NCBI GenBank assembly: GCA_020112395.1
Contig: JACCEK010000001.1
Coordinates: 620,001-684,000, forward strand
Direction: 5' to 3'
DNA from: Aerococcaceae bacterium DSM 111021
GTDB lineage: Bacteria > Bacillota > Bacilli > Lactobacillales > Aerococcaceae
Length of the DNA: 64,000 nt
Shown here: positions 44,501 to 53,569 of the stretch, piece by piece
How the letters are laid out: every line of letters begins with the position of its first letter
How positions within the stretch are numbered: position 1 is the first letter of the stretch
Position numbers and translations under genes: made by a program
Notes under the pieces: model-generated
Database searches by the model: none
What the model was told of the DNA's origin: nothing
Seen by the model: the letters and a program-made list of their open reading frames with translations, nothing else

Positions 44501-45073
44501 TCAATAATATGGTTGTCCATTCGATTGTGTCCAAAGCACAACTTCTCCTTGAGCCAAACTTTCTTGGACATCGATAATGCGTTGATTCGTACTGCCTCTG
44601 AATTGCCTTGTGAGGTCTTTTTTATTAATGTCAAAACGACCATCGACTAGCACATCGATTAATGATAATAGTTCTAACTTATCCTCTGATTCCAACAGTA
44701 ATTCTTCCCATGTGTAACCCGTCCATGACCAAATATCTTTTGTTTGTTGGTATTTTTCTCGGATTGATCTACATAAAGGGACTACGATATTAGTATTTAA
44801 CATAGGCTCTCCACCTAGTAATGTTAAGCCTTGGCAGTATGATGCAGCGAGGTCTTCAATGATTCGTTCTTCTAGTTCTTGCGTATAAGGTGTTCCGTAG
44901 TTAAAGTTTTGAGCGACACGGTTGTAACAACCCACACAGGCAAAGGGGCAACCACTGACGTAAAGGCTGCATCTGACTCCTTCACCATCCACAAAATTAT
45001 ACGGTTTGTAATCCGCAATCTTACCTAGACTTAAATCTTCAGCTAGCCATTCTTTTGGTTTTGGATTTTTCAT
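44501..45073 (-). CDS. nrdG: Anaerobic ribonucleotide reductase activating protein
   Basis: A 190-residue radical-SAM activase that places the glycyl radical on NrdD. The 4Fe-4S cluster ligands are Cys42, Cys46 and Cys49 (SGCPFACVGCYN), with LLGGEPML as the SAM-binding GGE motif. The ATG overlaps the nrdD stop (ATGA-type), so translation is coupled. Confidence 0.96.
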   Translation of the reverse strand: MKNPKPKEWLAEDLSLGKIADYKPYNFVDGEGVRCSLYVSGCPFACVGCYNRVAQNFNYGTPYTQELEERIIEDLAASYCQGLTLLGGEPMLNTNIVVPLCRSIREKYQQTKDIWSWTGYTWEELLLESEDKLELLSLIDVLVDGRFDINKKDLTRQFRGSTNQRIIDVQESLAQGEVVLWTQSNGQPYY

Positions 45074-47301
45074 TCGAGTACGCTCCTTGAGTCGTTTGCT
45101 ATTTTCGCTTTCTGATTGCGTTTCAATTTCACAATGCTATCGGGAATGTGTTTCACACGCGCGTTAATTTCTTTATGTCTTCCACGCACCATAGGTCTTT
45201 TCTGTGGATTTCCTAAATAACCACAAGTTCTCTTTACTACATCTGAGGTGTCAGGATTCTGATTGCCACATTGTGAACATTTAAAACCGCGTTCGGTCGC
45301 TTCAAATTCACCATCAAAGTCACATTCATAACAATGATCAATTGGTGTATTTGTTCCTAAATAACCAACCTTGTCATAAGCAAAGTCCCAAACTGTTTCT
45401 AACGCTTTTAAATTTTGGCGCATATTCGGATACTCACAGTAATGAATAAACCCGCCACTACAGTATTGTGGATAATCTTTTTCGAATTCGATTTTCTCAA
45501 AAGGGGTTGGATTTTTTCTGACATCATAATGGAAAGAATTCGTATAATAATCTTTATCGGTAATATTAGGAATCGATCCAAATCGTTCTTTATCCATCCG
45601 ACAGAATCGATCTGTTAAACTCTCTGAAGGAGTGCTGTACACACTGAAGTGATAGCCGTACTGATCACCAAGCTCGTCTGCCTTGGCTTTAAGAGTTTTA
45701 ATCACATCTAGTGTAAAATCTTTAGCTTCTTTATTCCTTTCCCAATCGGGACCATAAAAAGCAGTTGCCACTTCATATAGACCTATATAGCCTAGTGATA
45801 CCGTTGCGCGTTTGTTTTTAAATAATTTATCAACGGATTCGTCTTCATTCAATCGCTCACCAAATGCTCCATATTGATATAAGATGGGGGCATTCTCTGG
45901 TAAAGCTTCCTTCACTCTTTCAACGCGATATACTAAAGCATCAGTCATAATATCGAGTCTTTCCTCTAATATTGACCAAAACTGCTCTTTGTTCTCGCTA
46001 GATTCAATCGCTATTCTCGGTAAATTTAATGTGACAACCCCTAAGTTCATTCGACCGTCATTGACTTCATTTCCATTGTCATCTTTCCATCCTTGCAGAA
46101 ATGACCGGCACCCCATTGGCACTTTAAAGCTGCCTGTTAACTCAACTAATTTGTCATACATTAGAACATCCGGGTACATTCGTTTAGCAGTACATTCAAG
46201 TGCTAACTGTTTGATGTCATAATTCGGATCTGCTTCTTTTAAGTTCACTCCGTCTCTTAAAGTAAAGACAAGTTTAGGGAAAATGGCAGTTCTTCTCTCG
46301 CTACCCAAGCCCTCTAATCTAACTTTCAAAATGGCAAATTGGATTTCCCTTTCAATCCATGAAGTCCCTAGACCAAAACCAAGTGTCGTAAAAGGCGTTT
46401 GTCCTTGAGAAGTATAAAGTGTATTAATTTCATATTCCAAACTTTGCATCGCATCATAAATATCTTTTTTCGTCTTACTCATCGCAAATGCTTTTTGTTT
46501 ATCCTCATCTTCAATCCACTCATGCGCCATCTTTAAATTCTTATGATAATTTTTCTCTGCATAAGGAGCTAAAATCTCATCAATTCGGTTTGCACTAGTT
46601 CCTCCGTACTGACTACTTGCAACGTTGGCAATGATTTGAGCCATTTGTGCCGTAGCCGTTTGGATCGATTGGGGTGACTCGACTTGGGCATTTCCTATTG
46701 TAAATCCTTCATTAAACATTGTTTCAAAATCAATCAAACTACAATTTGTCATCGGTGCATATGGTTGATAGTCCAAATCATGGTAGTGAATTTGTCCTTT
46801 TAAATGAGCGTTAGCTACATGAGGAGGAAGCATTTTTAACCCAATTGCTTTAGCCGTGACACCTGCAGTCAAATCTCTTTGTGTATTAAAGACACGACTA
46901 TCTTTATTCGCATTCTCATTCACTAGTGTACTTTCTTTTGCAGTTAGGGCTTTAATACTTTCATTGATATCGACAGATAACATGCGTTCTTGTTCTCTTT
47001 GTACCCGGTAGCTAATGTAAGCTTGGGCAACTTCGTTGTATTCAGAGGCCACTAGTACCTCTTCTGTTACTCGCTGTATTTGATTAATCGTCAATTCTTG
47101 ACCATATCTAGTAGATAGTTTTGTGATGATGTCTTTAACCAATTCCGATATTTCAGCATCCTCGCTTGAATATACATGAGTAAATGCTTTGTTAATCGCT
47201 GCTTTTATCTTATTCGGATTAAAGTTTACAACTCGCCCATCTCGTTTGATAACGATTGTATTTGTTATATTTTCCTTAATACCTTTAAATGTTTGCTCCA
47301 T
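45070..47301 (-). CDS. nrdD: Anaerobic ribonucleoside-triphosphate reductase
   Basis: A class III reductase of about 743 residues that makes dNTPs without oxygen. An N-terminal ATP-cone (VIKRDGRVVNFNPNKIKAAI) is followed by the catalytic barrel, a zinc site (CYECDFDGEF and CSQCGNQNP) and the glycyl-radical loop KRTCGYLGNP near the C terminus. I chose the ATG at 47301, spaced six bases from AGGAGG; upstream in-frame codons read through the NrdR boxes and are not credible. Operon with nrdG. Confidence 0.96.
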   Translation of the reverse strand: MEQTFKGIKENITNTIVIKRDGRVVNFNPNKIKAAINKAFTHVYSSEDAEISELVKDIITKLSTRYGQELTINQIQRVTEEVLVASEYNEVAQAYISYRVQREQERMLSVDINESIKALTAKESTLVNENANKDSRVFNTQRDLTAGVTAKAIGLKMLPPHVANAHLKGQIHYHDLDYQPYAPMTNCSLIDFETMFNEGFTIGNAQVESPQSIQTATAQMAQIIANVASSQYGGTSANRIDEILAPYAEKNYHKNLKMAHEWIEDEDKQKAFAMSKTKKDIYDAMQSLEYEINTLYTSQGQTPFTTLGFGLGTSWIEREIQFAILKVRLEGLGSERRTAIFPKLVFTLRDGVNLKEADPNYDIKQLALECTAKRMYPDVLMYDKLVELTGSFKVPMGCRSFLQGWKDDNGNEVNDGRMNLGVVTLNLPRIAIESSENKEQFWSILEERLDIMTDALVYRVERVKEALPENAPILYQYGAFGERLNEDESVDKLFKNKRATVSLGYIGLYEVATAFYGPDWERNKEAKDFTLDVIKTLKAKADELGDQYGYHFSVYSTPSESLTDRFCRMDKERFGSIPNITDKDYYTNSFHYDVRKNPTPFEKIEFEKDYPQYCSGGFIHYCEYPNMRQNLKALETVWDFAYDKVGYLGTNTPIDHCYECDFDGEFEATERGFKCSQCGNQNPDTSDVVKRTCGYLGNPQKRPMVRGRHKEINARVKHIPDSIVKLKRNQKAKIANDSRSVLE

Positions 47302-47316
47302 TTCCATCCTCCTCCA

Positions 47317-47332
47317 ACACAATATATAGTGT
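47317..47332. promoter_or_regulatory. NrdR box 1
   Basis: ACACAATATATAGTGT, a full match to the palindromic NrdR consensus, 15 bp before the nrdD start. Confidence 0.88.
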
Positions 47333-47348
47333 TCACTTAATAATAATA

Positions 47349-47364
47349 GCACATATATTGTGTT
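47349..47364. promoter_or_regulatory. NrdR box 2
   Basis: GCACATATATTGTGTT, a near-consensus NrdR box. Its centre is 32 bp (about three helical turns) from box 1, the usual spacing for cooperative NrdR repression. Confidence 0.85.
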
Positions 47365-47560
47365 AGTCGAGGAGTTTTTACCGTTTTCATAAATATTATT
47401 TATTTAAAATTGTAAGTAACTGCGATGTGAAAGGATTGGAGATGATATTTTTTTGTGCAATAAAACTCTGTCTACGATGATAATGACAGAAATGAACTTA
47501 GTCCACGAATGAAACGGGCATGTCTCTAGTTGTCCACGTTTATAGGACCAGTATATAGAT

Positions 47561-47806
47561 GGAATCGAGTACTCGGATTTTTTTCGAATGCGTGTTTAGC
47601 CGGAATCTAGCACTCGGATTTTTTTCGAATGCGTGTTTAGTCGTAATCTAGTACTCGGATTTTTTTCGAATACGTGTTTAGCCGGAATCTAGGACTCGAA
47701 TTGAATTCGAATGCACGTTTAGCCGGAATCTAGCACTCGGATTTTTTTCGAATGCGTGTTTAGTCGTAATCTAGGACTCGAATTGAATTCGAATGCAGGT
47801 TTACCC
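47561..47806. repeat. Six tandem 41-bp intergenic repeats
   Basis: Six contiguous 41-bp copies start at 47561, 47602, 47643, 47684, 47725 and 47766, each of the form GGAATCTAGnACTCG...CGAATGCGTGTTTAG. Copies 2 and 5 are identical. In copies 4 and 6 the centre is replaced by a TCGAATT-G-AATTCGA palindrome, while the others have a seven-T run. No open frame runs through. It lies in the spacer between nrdD and a VOC gene. Confidence 0.95.
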
Positions 47807-47817
47807 ATTTTCCCAAC

Positions 47818-47844
47818 AAAAAAAGAGCTGCAACCACAGCTCCT
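47818..47844 (-). terminator. Terminator of the VOC gene
   Basis: GAGCTG / CAGCTC hairpin followed by seven T residues on the minus strand. Confidence 0.8.
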
Positions 47845-47858
47845 TCAATCAACACTTA

Positions 47859-48290
47859 TTATTCTATGACTAGCATGTTATTATCATCGAACTTCCAGCT
47901 ATCACCATATGCAACTTCCCAATAATAACCGTCAAGATCTTGGAAGTAACCACTATACCCGCCCCAATCCGTAGGTTTAGGATATTTCGCGATCGGCCCA
48001 CCAGCAGACTCAACCAGTTTAACAAATTCATTCACTTCAACTTTAGTTTTAAAGTTGATTGCTAATGTGATTCCACTAAAACCTGTATTAATGACTGGAG
48101 GGTTGGTTGGATTTATTTCTTTGGCTAAATCTTCAAGTGAGAATAACTCTAGTTTGGTTCCATCATTATCAAAAAATACAATCGGTGGGTTGTCAGCCTC
48201 TTCATAGGTTTTAAAGCCGATATCTTTATAAAATTTCATTGCCCTACCGATATCTTTGACACCTAAAGCAATTAAGTTAATTCGATTCAT
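47859..48290 (-). CDS. VOC family protein (glyoxalase-like)
   Basis: A 143-residue single-module VOC protein: MNRINLIALGVKDIGRAMKF at the start, PIVFFDNDGTKLELFSLEDL, and PTDWGGYSGYFQDLDGYYWEVAYGD at the end with candidate metal ligands. I chose the ATG at 48290, eight bases after GGGAG; two earlier in-frame ATGs are too close to or before this site. The substrate is unknown. Confidence 0.83.
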   Translation of the reverse strand: MNRINLIALGVKDIGRAMKFYKDIGFKTYEEADNPPIVFFDNDGTKLELFSLEDLAKEINPTNPPVINTGFSGITLAINFKTKVEVNEFVKLVESAGGPIAKYPKPTDWGGYSGYFQDLDGYYWEVAYGDSWKFDDNNMLVIE

Positions 48291-48317
48291 ATTCATGACT
48301 CCCTTATTCATTTATTT

Positions 48318-48363
48318 AAAAAAACGCTTAGGCCTACACAATGATTGTTGTAAACCTAAGCGA
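48318..48363 (-). terminator. Terminator of the secreted duplicated-domain protein gene
   Basis: CGCTTAGGTTTACAA / TTGTGTAGGCCTAAGCG hairpin followed by a seven-T run on the minus strand. Confidence 0.82.
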
Positions 48364-48380
48364 TAATCAGTTCTATCTGC

Positions 48381-49217
48381 TTATTCAGCTGTTTTGTCTG
48401 GAATATTTGATTCATCTAGGCTCGAAATCTCGACACTTTCGCTACTCTCTTCGCTTTCTTCAATTGTATTGAGTTCCACAATATTCCCGTCAGCATCGAC
48501 TTCAGCCATGACATAATTTAACGAGTCAGTGTCATCACTATTTCGAACCCAAGCATATAGCCAACTTTCATCTTCGAATCGATATGTTACTTCTGAAGGT
48601 TCACCAATTATTTCCTGTAACTCTTCAAACGTATTAAACTCACGATTGTCACTCTCTGCATCTTGCCAAGTTTCAATTTCTTCTAAGGTAATGTTTAATG
48701 GCTCAAAGGCCGTCTCATTCACTAACAAGAAATTCACTTCTGTTAAATAAGGCGTAGCAAAGTCCTCTTCTGTTTCTGTACTTTCCACAGAATCTGTCGA
48801 AGCTGCCTGTCCACTACTTGCTTCCGCTGCCTTTTCTTCTGAGAAGATTTGTGCATATAGAATAGCTGATTCATCATCATTCATTGAATAATACAATAAG
48901 AATTCACTTGCATCTGCATCAAACGTTTCAGCAGGCTCGCCCGCTAATTCAATCACTTCTTCTTTAGTCATATCGGTTGAACCTTCGGAAATGAGCGTCT
49001 CAAACGTAGACTTCAATTCATCTAAAGGTGTTTGGGGCAGATCGTCATAGGCTCCAAACCAGCGAATATAATTCACTTTATCCTCTTCAGTTAATTCTAC
49101 CTGTTCCAGTTCTTCATCACTTGTACTAGAGCTACTTTCTGATGCTGTTATGCTTATTGGGTTGAATAGCATCGCGAATAACATCGCTGCTAAAAAACCT
49201 TTATTTCTATGACTCAT
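48381..49217 (-). CDS. Secreted protein with two SmpA/BLIP-like repeats
   Basis: A 278-residue exported protein: signal peptide ending near ITASES, a Ser-rich linker and two related domains. TKEEVIELAGEPAETF...LLYYSMNDDESAILYAQI (about residues 83-125) parallels TFEELQEIIGEPSEVTYRFE...LYAWVRNSDDTDSLNYVMAEV (about 197-245). The GEP-turn followed by a beta hairpin is the pattern of DUF3862/BLIP/SmpA-like folds. A Glu/Ser-rich tail follows. No Cys is present for lipidation. Function is unknown. Confidence 0.7.
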   Translation of the reverse strand: MSHRNKGFLAAMLFAMLFNPISITASESSSSTSDEELEQVELTEEDKVNYIRWFGAYDDLPQTPLDELKSTFETLISEGSTDMTKEEVIELAGEPAETFDADASEFLLYYSMNDDESAILYAQIFSEEKAAEASSGQAASTDSVESTETEEDFATPYLTEVNFLLVNETAFEPLNITLEEIETWQDAESDNREFNTFEELQEIIGEPSEVTYRFEDESWLYAWVRNSDDTDSLNYVMAEVDADGNIVELNTIEESEESSESVEISSLDESNIPDKTAE

Positions 49218-49299
49218 CTCTATCCATCCTCACTTCAGATTGTTACTTTAGACAAGTATAGCATAGGCCTCGATTTTTCTAAATATTTAAGGTCTTCGC

Positions 49300-50061
49300 T
49301 TATTTATTGTAAAATACCTTGATTGCTTCGTATAAGTAATCTGCTGCACCTTCTGTTATATCTTCATAATATTTCTTGAAACGCTCATCTTGTGTATACA
49401 TTTGAGCTAGGCCAATGTGTGCTTCTTCAGAGTATAGATCATCTGGCCAAACCATGATTAGCCATTCTTTATGTAATTCAGCAACTCGTTGCCCTTCTGC
49501 ACTTTCAGGCTTCCCTTCTGGTACGGCATTTACTAAAGCTTCACTGATTTCTTCATTAAGCTTTTCAATACGTTCGTACTGTTCTTGAGTTAAATTACCG
49601 AATTTCTTATTCGATTCATCGATGATATTCTCACCGTACTTTTCTCTAATTTCTTCACCGTATTTTTCTTCATTCACTTTAATTTTTTGTTGTTTAAATC
49701 CTTCAAATTCTTTTTTAGACATAGTTAAACCCTCCTGGTATATTCTAATAGTTTTTTTGACTGTATTCATCAAATGACCAATACGGTCTTTTTCTGCTTC
49801 GAGGTGGCGGTAATGTGTTTCCAACGCTTTAAGACGATCAAATTCTGAGGAATTAATAATCTCATGGATTTCCTCAAGTGTGATGTCAAATTCTCGATAA
49901 AACATAATTTGTTGTAGCATTTTCACTTCGTTTTCACTATAAATTCGGTAACCATTCTCGTCGATATAAGCTGGTTTTAATAAATCAATCGCATCATAAT
50001 GACGCAAAGTCCTTGTACTAATCCCGGCTAGTTTTGCTAATTCTCCAATTGAATAATTCAT
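49300..50061 (-). CDS. MerR family regulator with TipAS domain
   Basis: A 253-residue activator. The N-terminal MerR helix-turn-helix (YSIGELAKLAGISTRTLRHY, to about residue 70) is followed by a long dimerisation coiled coil and a TipAS-type ligand-binding domain (about 115-250, MVWPDDLYSEEAHIGLAQMY). TipA/Mta-like proteins sense drugs and activate efflux or their own gene. The start lies 19 bp after a MerR-type promoter, and the MATE efflux gene lies just upstream on the same strand, a plausible regulatory target. Confidence 0.9.
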   Translation of the reverse strand: MNYSIGELAKLAGISTRTLRHYDAIDLLKPAYIDENGYRIYSENEVKMLQQIMFYREFDITLEEIHEIINSSEFDRLKALETHYRHLEAEKDRIGHLMNTVKKTIRIYQEGLTMSKKEFEGFKQQKIKVNEEKYGEEIREKYGENIIDESNKKFGNLTQEQYERIEKLNEEISEALVNAVPEGKPESAEGQRVAELHKEWLIMVWPDDLYSEEAHIGLAQMYTQDERFKKYYEDITEGAADYLYEAIKVFYNK

Positions 50062-50079
50062 TTCCTCACCTCTTCATAC

Positions 50080-50110
50080 AGATTACACCTTAACGTTACG
50101 TCAAGGTCAA
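50080..50110 (-). promoter_or_regulatory. MerR-type promoter and operator
   Basis: TTGACC (complement 50105-50110), a 19-bp spacer and TAATCT (complement 50080-50085). The spacer holds a near-perfect dyad ACCTTGACGT-A-ACGTTAAGGT (50087-50107). The 19-bp spacing and the dyad are the standard architecture for promoters untwisted by MerR proteins. This points to autoregulation. Confidence 0.85.
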
Positions 50111-50140
50111 GACATTTTATAATATATTTTCCAAAAAAAT

Positions 50141-50178
50141 AAAAAATCAGCCGGTGCATTAACTTGCACAGGCTGATC
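50141..50178 (-). terminator. Terminator of the MATE gene
   Basis: ATCAGCC-GTGCA / TGCAC-GGCTGAT hairpin followed by a T run on the minus strand. Confidence 0.85.
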
Positions 50179-50184
50179 ATCACT

Positions 50185-51537
50185 CTATTGGGTTGCTTTT
50201 TGATGTTGTAATTCAACTAACTTCTTATTGCGTCTATAGTAAGCTGGAACTAAGGCTAGCACAGCACCCAACCAAGCCATTGGATTGGAAATAACTGGAC
50301 CGGCAAAGCCGATGAGTCCACTTAGACCAAACGCCGCTATGATTCTCATCGTTAATTCCATCACCCCTGCGACTGTTGGGATAAAACTTTCTCCCAACCC
50401 TTGGAGAGTGTAACGAAGGACAAAGAGAATTGCTAGAATCCAATAAAATGGACCGGTTAATTGGAAGAAGTACTGACCATAACTTCTTAGAATTTCTTTT
50501 GATGAACTATCTCCAAAGATACTTGTTAACTCACCACCGAAAAGTACTAAAACGACAGTAAAGATTAAAGAAACTGATACTGAAAGAACAAGCACTTGCT
50601 TAACGCCTCTTAAGATACGGTCGTATTTTTTAGCACCGAAGTTTTGACCCACATAGGTTGCCATCGACACTCCGAATGACATTAGGACGAATACGACAAT
50701 TTGATCAATCTTTTGAGCTGCTGAGTATCCTGCAACTGCTTCAGCTCCCAGTGTATTCAAGGCAATTGTTACTGACATTGACCCAATCGCAATAATAGAA
50801 GATTGAAACGCCATCGGAAATCCAATTCGGCAATGGTGAATGACTTCATCTTTACGCATTTTAAAATGTCTTGCTTTGACTTTTAATAAATAAACTTTCT
50901 TATGAATATAGATTAAACAAATTAAAGAGGCAATTAATTGCGATACCATTGTCGCAGTAGCTACCCCAGTTGCTCCCATATCAAATACTAGGATAAAGAC
51001 ATAGTCCAGGATAATGTTAATTATAACCGCAATGACTAATGCAATCACCGGTGTTCGACTATCTCCTAAAGCTCTCATTAAATTACTTAACATATTGAAT
51101 AGAATTGTGATTGCCATAAATCCAAAGATAATAATTAAGTAATCATAGGTGTATTGAATAATTTCAGCGGGTGTATTCATTAAATAAAGAATATCCCATA
51201 AAAAGTACATACTCAATGCCGTCATAACTAAAACAACCAACGTGGATAATACCCAATTAATTGCTACACTACGACTGACTTTTTCATAATCACGCGCTCC
51301 GTACGCTTGAGCCGTTGGAATCGCTGTTCCAGCAGTGAACCCTTGCGAGAAACCAACCACAAAGAACATGACACTCCCTGCTGCACCAATACCTGCCAGA
51401 GCATTCACTCCCATTGTTCGACCGACAATAAAAGTATCAACCATGTTATAGAATAATTGAAAAATATTACCTATGATTAAAGGAATTGAAAATAATAAAA
51501 TTCGCTTTATCGGTGACCCCGATGTCATATCTTTCAC
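50185..51537 (-). CDS. MATE family efflux transporter
   Basis: A 450-residue, 12-helix transporter of the MATE/DinF superfamily. The N-terminal half has GSPIKRILLFSIPLIIGNIF, LFYNMVDTFIVGR and GFSQGFTAGTAIPTAQAYGA; the second half has SVTIALNTLGAEAVAGYSAA and VGQNFGAKKYDRI. It exports cationic drugs or metabolites in exchange for Na+ or H+. The start is GTG with AGGAGG nine bases upstream. The neighbouring TipA-like regulator may control it. Confidence 0.93.
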   Translation of the reverse strand: MKDMTSGSPIKRILLFSIPLIIGNIFQLFYNMVDTFIVGRTMGVNALAGIGAAGSVMFFVVGFSQGFTAGTAIPTAQAYGARDYEKVSRSVAINWVLSTLVVLVMTALSMYFLWDILYLMNTPAEIIQYTYDYLIIIFGFMAITILFNMLSNLMRALGDSRTPVIALVIAVIINIILDYVFILVFDMGATGVATATMVSQLIASLICLIYIHKKVYLLKVKARHFKMRKDEVIHHCRIGFPMAFQSSIIAIGSMSVTIALNTLGAEAVAGYSAAQKIDQIVVFVLMSFGVSMATYVGQNFGAKKYDRILRGVKQVLVLSVSVSLIFTVVLVLFGGELTSIFGDSSSKEILRSYGQYFFQLTGPFYWILAILFVLRYTLQGLGESFIPTVAGVMELTMRIIAAFGLSGLIGFAGPVISNPMAWLGAVLALVPAYYRRNKKLVELQHQKATQ

Positions 51538-51630
51538 ACTTATAATCCTCCTACTTTTTAAATTCTTAAGTAAGTATAAGTTAAATAAAAAAAGTATACA
51601 ATAAAATTAGTTCATCTTCCTTATTAGAAC

Positions 51631-51662
51631 AAAAAAGCACTTTCAGTTAACTGAGAGTGCTC
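51631..51662 (-). terminator. Terminator downstream of the 41-residue frame
   Basis: GAGCACTcTCAGTTAACTGAaAGTGCTT hairpin (arms AGCACT-TCAGTT and AACTGA-AGTGCT) followed by a six-T run on the minus strand. It is the first terminator after the lysine ABC operon. Confidence 0.75.
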
Positions 51663-51768
51663 TTGATGATAAAAAGTTGTCATTGTATAAAAAACGAAAG
51701 ACTTTTTCAAATTTCCGGTGGAAGGCGAAATCCATTTTAGCCGTTGGGTCTCCTTTTTGTCGGAACAT
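51643..51768 (-). CDS. Small frame of 41 residues, unknown
   Basis: ATG (complement 51766-51768) to TGA, 41 codons, with GGAAGGGG six bases upstream. It begins MFRQKGDPTAKMDFAFHRKF and is basic and Phe-rich. Its stop codon lies inside the terminator stem, so the frame and terminator belong to one transcript. I do not recognise it; it may be a small gene, a gene remnant or chance. The rest of the 439-bp spacer (51769-51976) shows nothing clear. Confidence 0.4.
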   Translation of the reverse strand: MFRQKGDPTAKMDFAFHRKFEKVFRFLYNDNFLSSRALSVN

Positions 51769-51976
51769 GAATTTCCCCTTCCAATATACTTTTTTTCTGA
51801 AGTAGAATACTTTAAACTCGTGTTATTAAAATAGCCAATAAATTATATTATTTAAATAGTGATAAAACAGTTAAGCTTATGGAAGTGAGTATGGGAAGGT
51901 ACCGCATCTACCACCGTATCATTCTCACTAAGGTAAGTGATTTCCGTTTTCTGTTGATTATTTCCAAGCAAATATC

Positions 51977-52714
51977 CTATCGACTTAAGTACCGTTCTAA
52001 AAATAACTTAGTCCGTTCTTCTTTCGGATTTGTAAATAAATCTTCTGGTCTACCTGCTTCCGCAATCACGCCTTGATCCATAAAAACAACTCGGTCAGAT
52101 ACATCACGTGCAAACTCCATTTCATGCGTTACAATAACCATCGTTAAACCATTATCAGCCAAATCTCGCATGACTTTTAAAACTTCCCCAACCATCTCTG
52201 GGTCCAGAGCTGATGTCGGTTCATCGAATAAGATCACATCTGGCTCCATAGTTAAAGCCCGAGCAATTCCTACTCGTTGTTTTTGCCCACCAGATAGTTG
52301 CTTTGGCTTGGCATTAATATAAGCCGACATCCCCACTTTTTCGAGATAATCTTTCGCAACTCGTTCAGTTTCTAACTTATTTTTATTTAATACTTTTATT
52401 GGGCCAACTGTACAATTCTCTAATACAGTCATATTGTTGAATAAGTTAAATGATTGAAATACCATACCAATACGGCTTCGGTAGTTTGTTGCCTTATAAG
52501 AACTATCTAATACATTACTTCCACGGTATACAATCTCACCTGAAGTCGGCTCTTCTAATAAGTTAATACAGCGAAGCATTGTTGACTTACCAGAACCAGA
52601 TGAGCCAATGACAGTCACTACTTCCCCCTCATTCACCGTCAAATTAATATCCTTCAATACTTCATTTTGACCAAATTGCTTACTCAAATGATTTACTTCA
52701 ATAATTGTTGTCAT
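51977..52714 (-). CDS. Amino acid ABC transporter, ATP-binding protein (probably lysine)
   Basis: A 245-residue ATPase of the polar amino acid uptake family: Walker [11 protein letters not shown] (about residue 38), Q-loop MVFQSFNLF, signature [15 protein letters not shown], Walker [16 protein letters not shown] and switch His in VTHEM. It energises the permease encoded 2 bp upstream. The lysine riboswitch ahead of the operon indicates lysine as substrate. Confidence 0.93.
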   Translation of the reverse strand: MTTIIEVNHLSKQFGQNEVLKDINLTVNEGEVVTVIGSSGSGKSTMLRCINLLEEPTSGEIVYRGSNVLDSSYKATNYRSRIGMVFQSFNLFNNMTVLENCTVGPIKVLNKNKLETERVAKDYLEKVGMSAYINAKPKQLSGGQKQRVGIARALTMEPDVILFDEPTSALDPEMVGEVLKVMRDLADNGLTMVIVTHEMEFARDVSDRVVFMDQGVIAEAGRPEDLFTNPKEERTKLFLERYLSR

Positions 52715-52716
52715 GC

Positions 52717-53478
52717 TTACTCACCACTTTCCTTAGGTACCGTAACCTGTACTTGATTGCCTCCAATTAATGCATAACTAGAATCTCCAGCTAAATGTCT
52801 TTCCAGTAATTGTAATAACTGAGTTACAATAAAAGTTAGTATATAATAAATAACTGCTGTAACAAAGAAGGTCTCAAAATATCTGTAGTTTTGTCCTGCA
52901 ATTGTATTTGTTGTAAAGTATAATTCATTCATCGATATAACATTTAATACGGAAGTATCTTTAATGTTTATGACAAATTCATTCCCGATTGATGGCAGTA
53001 CATTACGGAAGGCTTGTGGCATAACAACATTTTGCATTATTTGCCAGTGACTCATCCCTATCGCTTGTGCTGCTTCATATTGACCTTCATCAACAGATAG
53101 AATGCCTCCACGAATCACTTCTGACATATACGCACCTGTGTTAACAGATACAATTAATAATGATGCAGTTAAAGGTGTTATATTCCAATCCCAGAGAATA
53201 GCCGTCCCGAAGAAAATAACCATTGCCTGTACAATCATTGGTGTCCCTCTAAAGATAGAGATATAAGCACTCAACAACCACTTGATAAAGCCAACTGCAA
53301 TTCGCATTACCTTATTTTTGGGAGTTGGAATGGTTCTAACAATCCCAACAAATAAACCAATGATTACCCCAACAATCGTACCGGTTAAAGCAATAAGTAA
53401 GGTCATTCCAGCTCCACGGATAAAGTTTTCTCTATTATCCATAAAGATTTGATACATCGTATTTATAAATTCACTCAT
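52717..53478 (-). CDS. Amino acid ABC transporter, permease (probably lysine)
   Basis: A 253-residue HisMQ-type permease with five helices. [20 protein letters not shown] is near the start, and the EAA loop, which contacts the ATPase, is seen in [40 protein letters not shown] is also typical. It lies about 90 bp after the binding-protein gene and 2 bp before the ATPase gene. Confidence 0.93.
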   Translation of the reverse strand: MSEFINTMYQIFMDNRENFIRGAGMTLLIALTGTIVGVIIGLFVGIVRTIPTPKNKVMRIAVGFIKWLLSAYISIFRGTPMIVQAMVIFFGTAILWDWNITPLTASLLIVSVNTGAYMSEVIRGGILSVDEGQYEAAQAIGMSHWQIMQNVVMPQAFRNVLPSIGNEFVINIKDTSVLNVISMNELYFTTNTIAGQNYRYFETFFVTAVIYYILTFIVTQLLQLLERHLAGDSSYALIGGNQVQVTVPKESGE

Positions 53479-53569
53479 TTTATTTCACATTCCTTTATGA
53501 TAATGACGTACAACATAGAAACACTCACCATAACCACAACGTGTTAAGGTGAGCTGAATGAGGTTAATA

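Noticed and set aside
45884-46222. A 112-codon plus-strand frame within nrdD
   Set aside because: A shadow of the strongly conserved nrdD frame on the other strand.
47561-47806. The 41-bp repeats as a CRISPR array
   Set aside because: The units are contiguous without unique spacers, and no cas gene is present.
51890-51935. GGTACCGC on the plus strand as a T-box sequence
   Set aside because: The full GGGTGG-ACCGCG motif is missing, and no plus-strand gene follows.
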